From Akkermansiaceae bacterium (GTDB lineage Bacteria; Verrucomicrobiota; Verrucomicrobiia; Verrucomicrobiales; Akkermansiaceae): a DNA stretch of 64,000 nucleotides. Positions 61,488 to 64,000 of this stretch are shown piece by piece. The position numbers and the translations under genes were made by a program. The first letter of the stretch is position 1. Every line of letters starts with the position of its first letter. The stretch lies in the NCBI GenBank assembly GCA_947462535.1, contig CANHPN010000003.1, forward strand, positions 59,875 to 123,874, read 5' to 3'. The notes beneath the pieces were generated by a model. The model saw only the letters and a program-made list of their open reading frames with translations. It had not been told where the DNA came from and ran no database searches.

Positions 61488-61804
61488 CGGCCTCGCAGTC
61501 ACCGGGGAAGCCGGCAAGAGCGATGAGATCCAAGCCGCCATCCACAAGGACGACTGGAACGAATGGTAGTGTCATCGTCAGCGGCAACCACATCCAGCAG
61601 TTCATCAACGGCAAGCTCACCGTGGACGTCACCGATGAAACCGCCGAAGCCGCCGGAGCCGCCGAAGCCGCCGAAGCCGCCGAAGCCGCCGAAGCCGCCG
61701 AAGCCGCCGAAGCCGCCAAGAAAGGCATCCTCGCGTTTCAGCTCCACGCCGGCCCGCCGATGCAAATCCAGTTCAAGGGCATCGTGCTGAATCCCAAATC
61801 CTGA
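61488..61804 (+). pseudogene. frameshifted C-terminal remnant of a DUF1080 (3-keto-disaccharide hydrolase) protein
   Basis: 'VTGEAGKSDEIQAAIHKDDWNEW*' in one frame, then 'SVIVSGNHIQQFINGKLTVDVTDE...KGILAFQLHAGPPMQIQFKGIVLNPKS' in another. Confidence 0.75.
61638..61721 (+). repeat. 9-bp tandem repeat (gccgccgaa)n
   Basis: Encodes (AAE)n inside the DUF1080 remnant. Confidence 0.9.
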
Positions 61805-61895
61805 ATTCGCGCCGGATCGCCGCGGTTGAAAACGGATAATGTGCTTTCTGCCCGCACTCGATGGGGTTACGCAGAACGGCACCGACCGAGCCGCC

Positions 61896-63155
61896 ATGTC
61901 CTTTCCTTCCAAATTCGACCTTGCCGTGATCGGCGGCGGCGCGTCGGGCTTTTTCACTGCGCTACAATACGCGGAAATAGCTCCCGGGAAAAGCGTCGCG
62001 ATCTTCGAAAAAAGTCCGCACTTCCTGCAGAAAGTCCGAATCTCCGGCGGCGGTCGTTGCAATGTCACCCACGCGTGTTTCGATCCCCGCGAGCTGGCGA
62101 AAAACTATCCGCGCGGTTCGCGCGAGCTGCACGCCGCGTTTCACCGCTGGCAGCCGAGCGACACCGTCGAGTGGTTCGCGCGCTTCGGTGTCGTCTTGAA
62201 AACCGAGTCGGACGGGCGGATGTTCCCGGAAACTGACAGCTCGGACACCGTGATCCAGTGCTTTCTCAATCGCGCCCGCGAGTGCGGCGTCCCGCTGTTT
62301 CCGAAGTGTCCGTTAGTCGGTATCGAGCGGCTCGAAAGCGGCGGCTTCTCCCTCCGTTTTGAAAGCCTGGCGGAACCCGTCGAGGCCCGCGCGGTCTGCG
62401 TCGCCACCGGCTCGCTGAAGGACAGCCCGCTGTTGAGTCATTTGAAAAAGCTCGAACAGTCCATCGAGCCGCTGGTCCCCTCGCTGTTCGCATTCAACGT
62501 CACCGACCGGCGCATCAGCGGTTTGGCAGGCGTGGCCCATCCGAAAGTCGCGGTCCGCCGGGAAGGTTCTCACTCCACCCAGCAGGGGCCGCTGCTGATC
62601 ACCCACCGCGGCTTTAGCGGGCCCGCCGTGTTGCGGCTTTCCGCCTGGGAGGCCCGGGATTTGGCGGCGACGAACCATCATTTCCCGTTCGTCATCGACT
62701 GGCTCCCGGAGATGGACATGGCGGCGCTCAAAGTGCGCTTTGCCGCAATCCGCCAGACCCAGGGTGCCAAGCTGGTGCGCAACACGCCGATTTCACCGAT
62801 CCCGCGCCGGCTCTGGGAACGCATCGTCGCTTGCTGTGAAATCGAGGACCAGACGACCTGGGGGCAGTTGTCCAAAACGGCGAGCCTGCTCTTGCTGGGC
62901 GCCCTCAAGTCCGCCCGCTTCGAGGCGGAGGGTAAGACCACGAACAAGGATGAATTCGTCACCGCCGGCGGCATCAAACGGCCCACCATCGACTTCCGGA
63001 CGATGGAGAGTCGCGTGACGCCCGGACTTTATTTCGTTGGCGAATGCATCGACATCGACGGCATCACCGGCGGCTTCAATTTCCAAGCCGCTTGGACCAC
63101 CGCCCACATCGCTGCCGCAGCCATCGCGCGGCGAGCTGCTGATGAGGCGGTTTGA
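61896..63155 (+). CDS. HI0933/YhiN (BaiN-like) flavoprotein
   Basis: 'DLAVIGGGASGFFTALQYAE', 'KVRISGGGRCNVTH', 'GLYFVGECIDIDGITGGFNFQAAWTTAHIAA'. Confidence 0.92.
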   Translation: MSFPSKFDLAVIGGGASGFFTALQYAEIAPGKSVAIFEKSPHFLQKVRISGGGRCNVTHACFDPRELAKNYPRGSRELHAAFHRWQPSDTVEWFARFGVVLKTESDGRMFPETDSSDTVIQCFLNRARECGVPLFPKCPLVGIERLESGGFSLRFESLAEPVEARAVCVATGSLKDSPLLSHLKKLEQSIEPLVPSLFAFNVTDRRISGLAGVAHPKVAVRREGSHSTQQGPLLITHRGFSGPAVLRLSAWEARDLAATNHHFPFVIDWLPEMDMAALKVRFAAIRQTQGAKLVRNTPISPIPRRLWERIVACCEIEDQTTWGQLSKTASLLLLGALKSARFEAEGKTTNKDEFVTAGGIKRPTIDFRTMESRVTPGLYFVGECIDIDGITGGFNFQAAWTTAHIAAAAIARRAADEAV

Positions 63156-63228
63156 AAAGGAAACGCCCGATCCCCTGTGAGGAGGATCGGGCGCTTTTGA
63201 GAAAGGTTATGTGGAGAGCTTCGAGGGA

Positions 63229-63699
63229 TTAATCCCAACCGCCGCCGCCGCCACCTTTGTAGCCGCCACCGCCGCCGCCTTTATAGCCGCCGCCACCGCC
63301 ACGACGATCACCGCCGCCACCGTAGCCGCCACCGCCACGACGATCACCGCCGCCGTAGCCACCGCCGCCGTAGCCACCGCCGCCGCCACCGCCGCGGCGT
63401 TCACCGCCGTAGCCGCCGCCACCGCCGCCGCTAGGACGACCGCCGCCGGGCTTGAATTCCTTAGGCTCAGAGGCGTTGACGCGAAGCTCGCGGCCCTGAT
63501 AGTCGTAACCGTTGAGAGCTTCGATCGAAGCGTTCAGCTGGCTCTGGTCGCCGAGCGTGACGAAAGCAAATCCTTTGGATCTGCCGGTTTCGCGGTCGGT
63601 GATGATTTTGACCCGTTCAACAGGTCCGTAAGCGGCGAAGAGGCCTGAAACGTCTTCTTCAGTAGCGGTGTAGGGCAGGTTGCCCACGTAGATGTCCAT
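63229..63699 (-). CDS. RRM-domain RNA-binding protein with Gly-rich tail
   Basis: 'MDIYVGNLPYTATEEDVSGLFAAYGPVERVKIITDRETGRSKGFAFVTL' RNP2/RNP1; RGG/GYGGG-rich C-terminus. Confidence 0.93.
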   Translation of the reverse strand: MDIYVGNLPYTATEEDVSGLFAAYGPVERVKIITDRETGRSKGFAFVTLGDQSQLNASIEALNGYDYQGRELRVNASEPKEFKPGGGRPSGGGGGGYGGERRGGGGGGGYGGGGYGGGDRRGGGGYGGGGDRRGGGGGYKGGGGGGYKGGGGGGWD

Positions 63700-64000
63700 T
63701 TTTGTCTATTCTTATCACGCCATCACATTCAACGCTTCCCGAGACCATGGCGTAAAAGACCGGACGAAGCGCATTCACCTGCGAATTGCAAAATGAACGT
63801 TATGCCTTTACCTGTCGAAATCAGGGTTGGCAAGAAATGATTTTCCGCAGACAGGGCTACCTCATTTTGGTACAATCCGCACTTGTACGAAACGACCGTT
63901 TGATTTAAGCGGGCCGGATGGCTTGCAAGAAGACCCGTAATGAAGAGTATGCCGGAGGGTTTCCTCCCGGCATGGAAGCATTTGAAAAGCTCACCGATCC

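Overview
High-GC bacterial chromosome window whose gene content resembles Verrucomicrobia (Akkermansia/Luteolibacter-like; taxon inferred from gene content only). Three parts stand out. (1) About 2.9-16.2 kb: a five-gene PilM/N-O-P-Q-like locus with the gene set and order of Akkermansia Amuc_1102-1098, including an Amuc_1100-like protein, followed by a gene for a ~1,900-aa secreted protein with a duplicated N-terminal module, TSP3-like Ca-binding repeats, a C-type-lectin-like domain and a BACON-like C-terminus. (2) About 17-47 kb: housekeeping and accessory genes (U32 peptidase, YhaM-like nuclease, M3 peptidase, recR, YraQ-type permease, symporter, YgiB/YgiC-like pair, RND adaptor, DinJ/YafQ-like TA pair, rhaB, ctaB, SMUG1-like glycosylase, a BlaI repressor fused to a histone-H1-like Lys/Ala tail, tatD, trpF, amidase, ymdB). 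Decayed elements lie among them: MNT/HI0074 fragments, a RAYT transposase remnant beside REP-like repeats, and IS256-like and PIN fragments. (3) About 48-61 kb: the conserved tRNA-Thr-tuf-tRNA-Trp-secE-nusG-rplKAJL-rpoBC block, then an inverted-repeat element, a frameshifted DUF1080 remnant carrying a 9-bp repeat expansion, a BaiN/YhiN-like flavoprotein and a Gly-rich RRM protein. No CRISPR array or rRNA was seen. All assignments come from reading motifs by eye; no database search was run.
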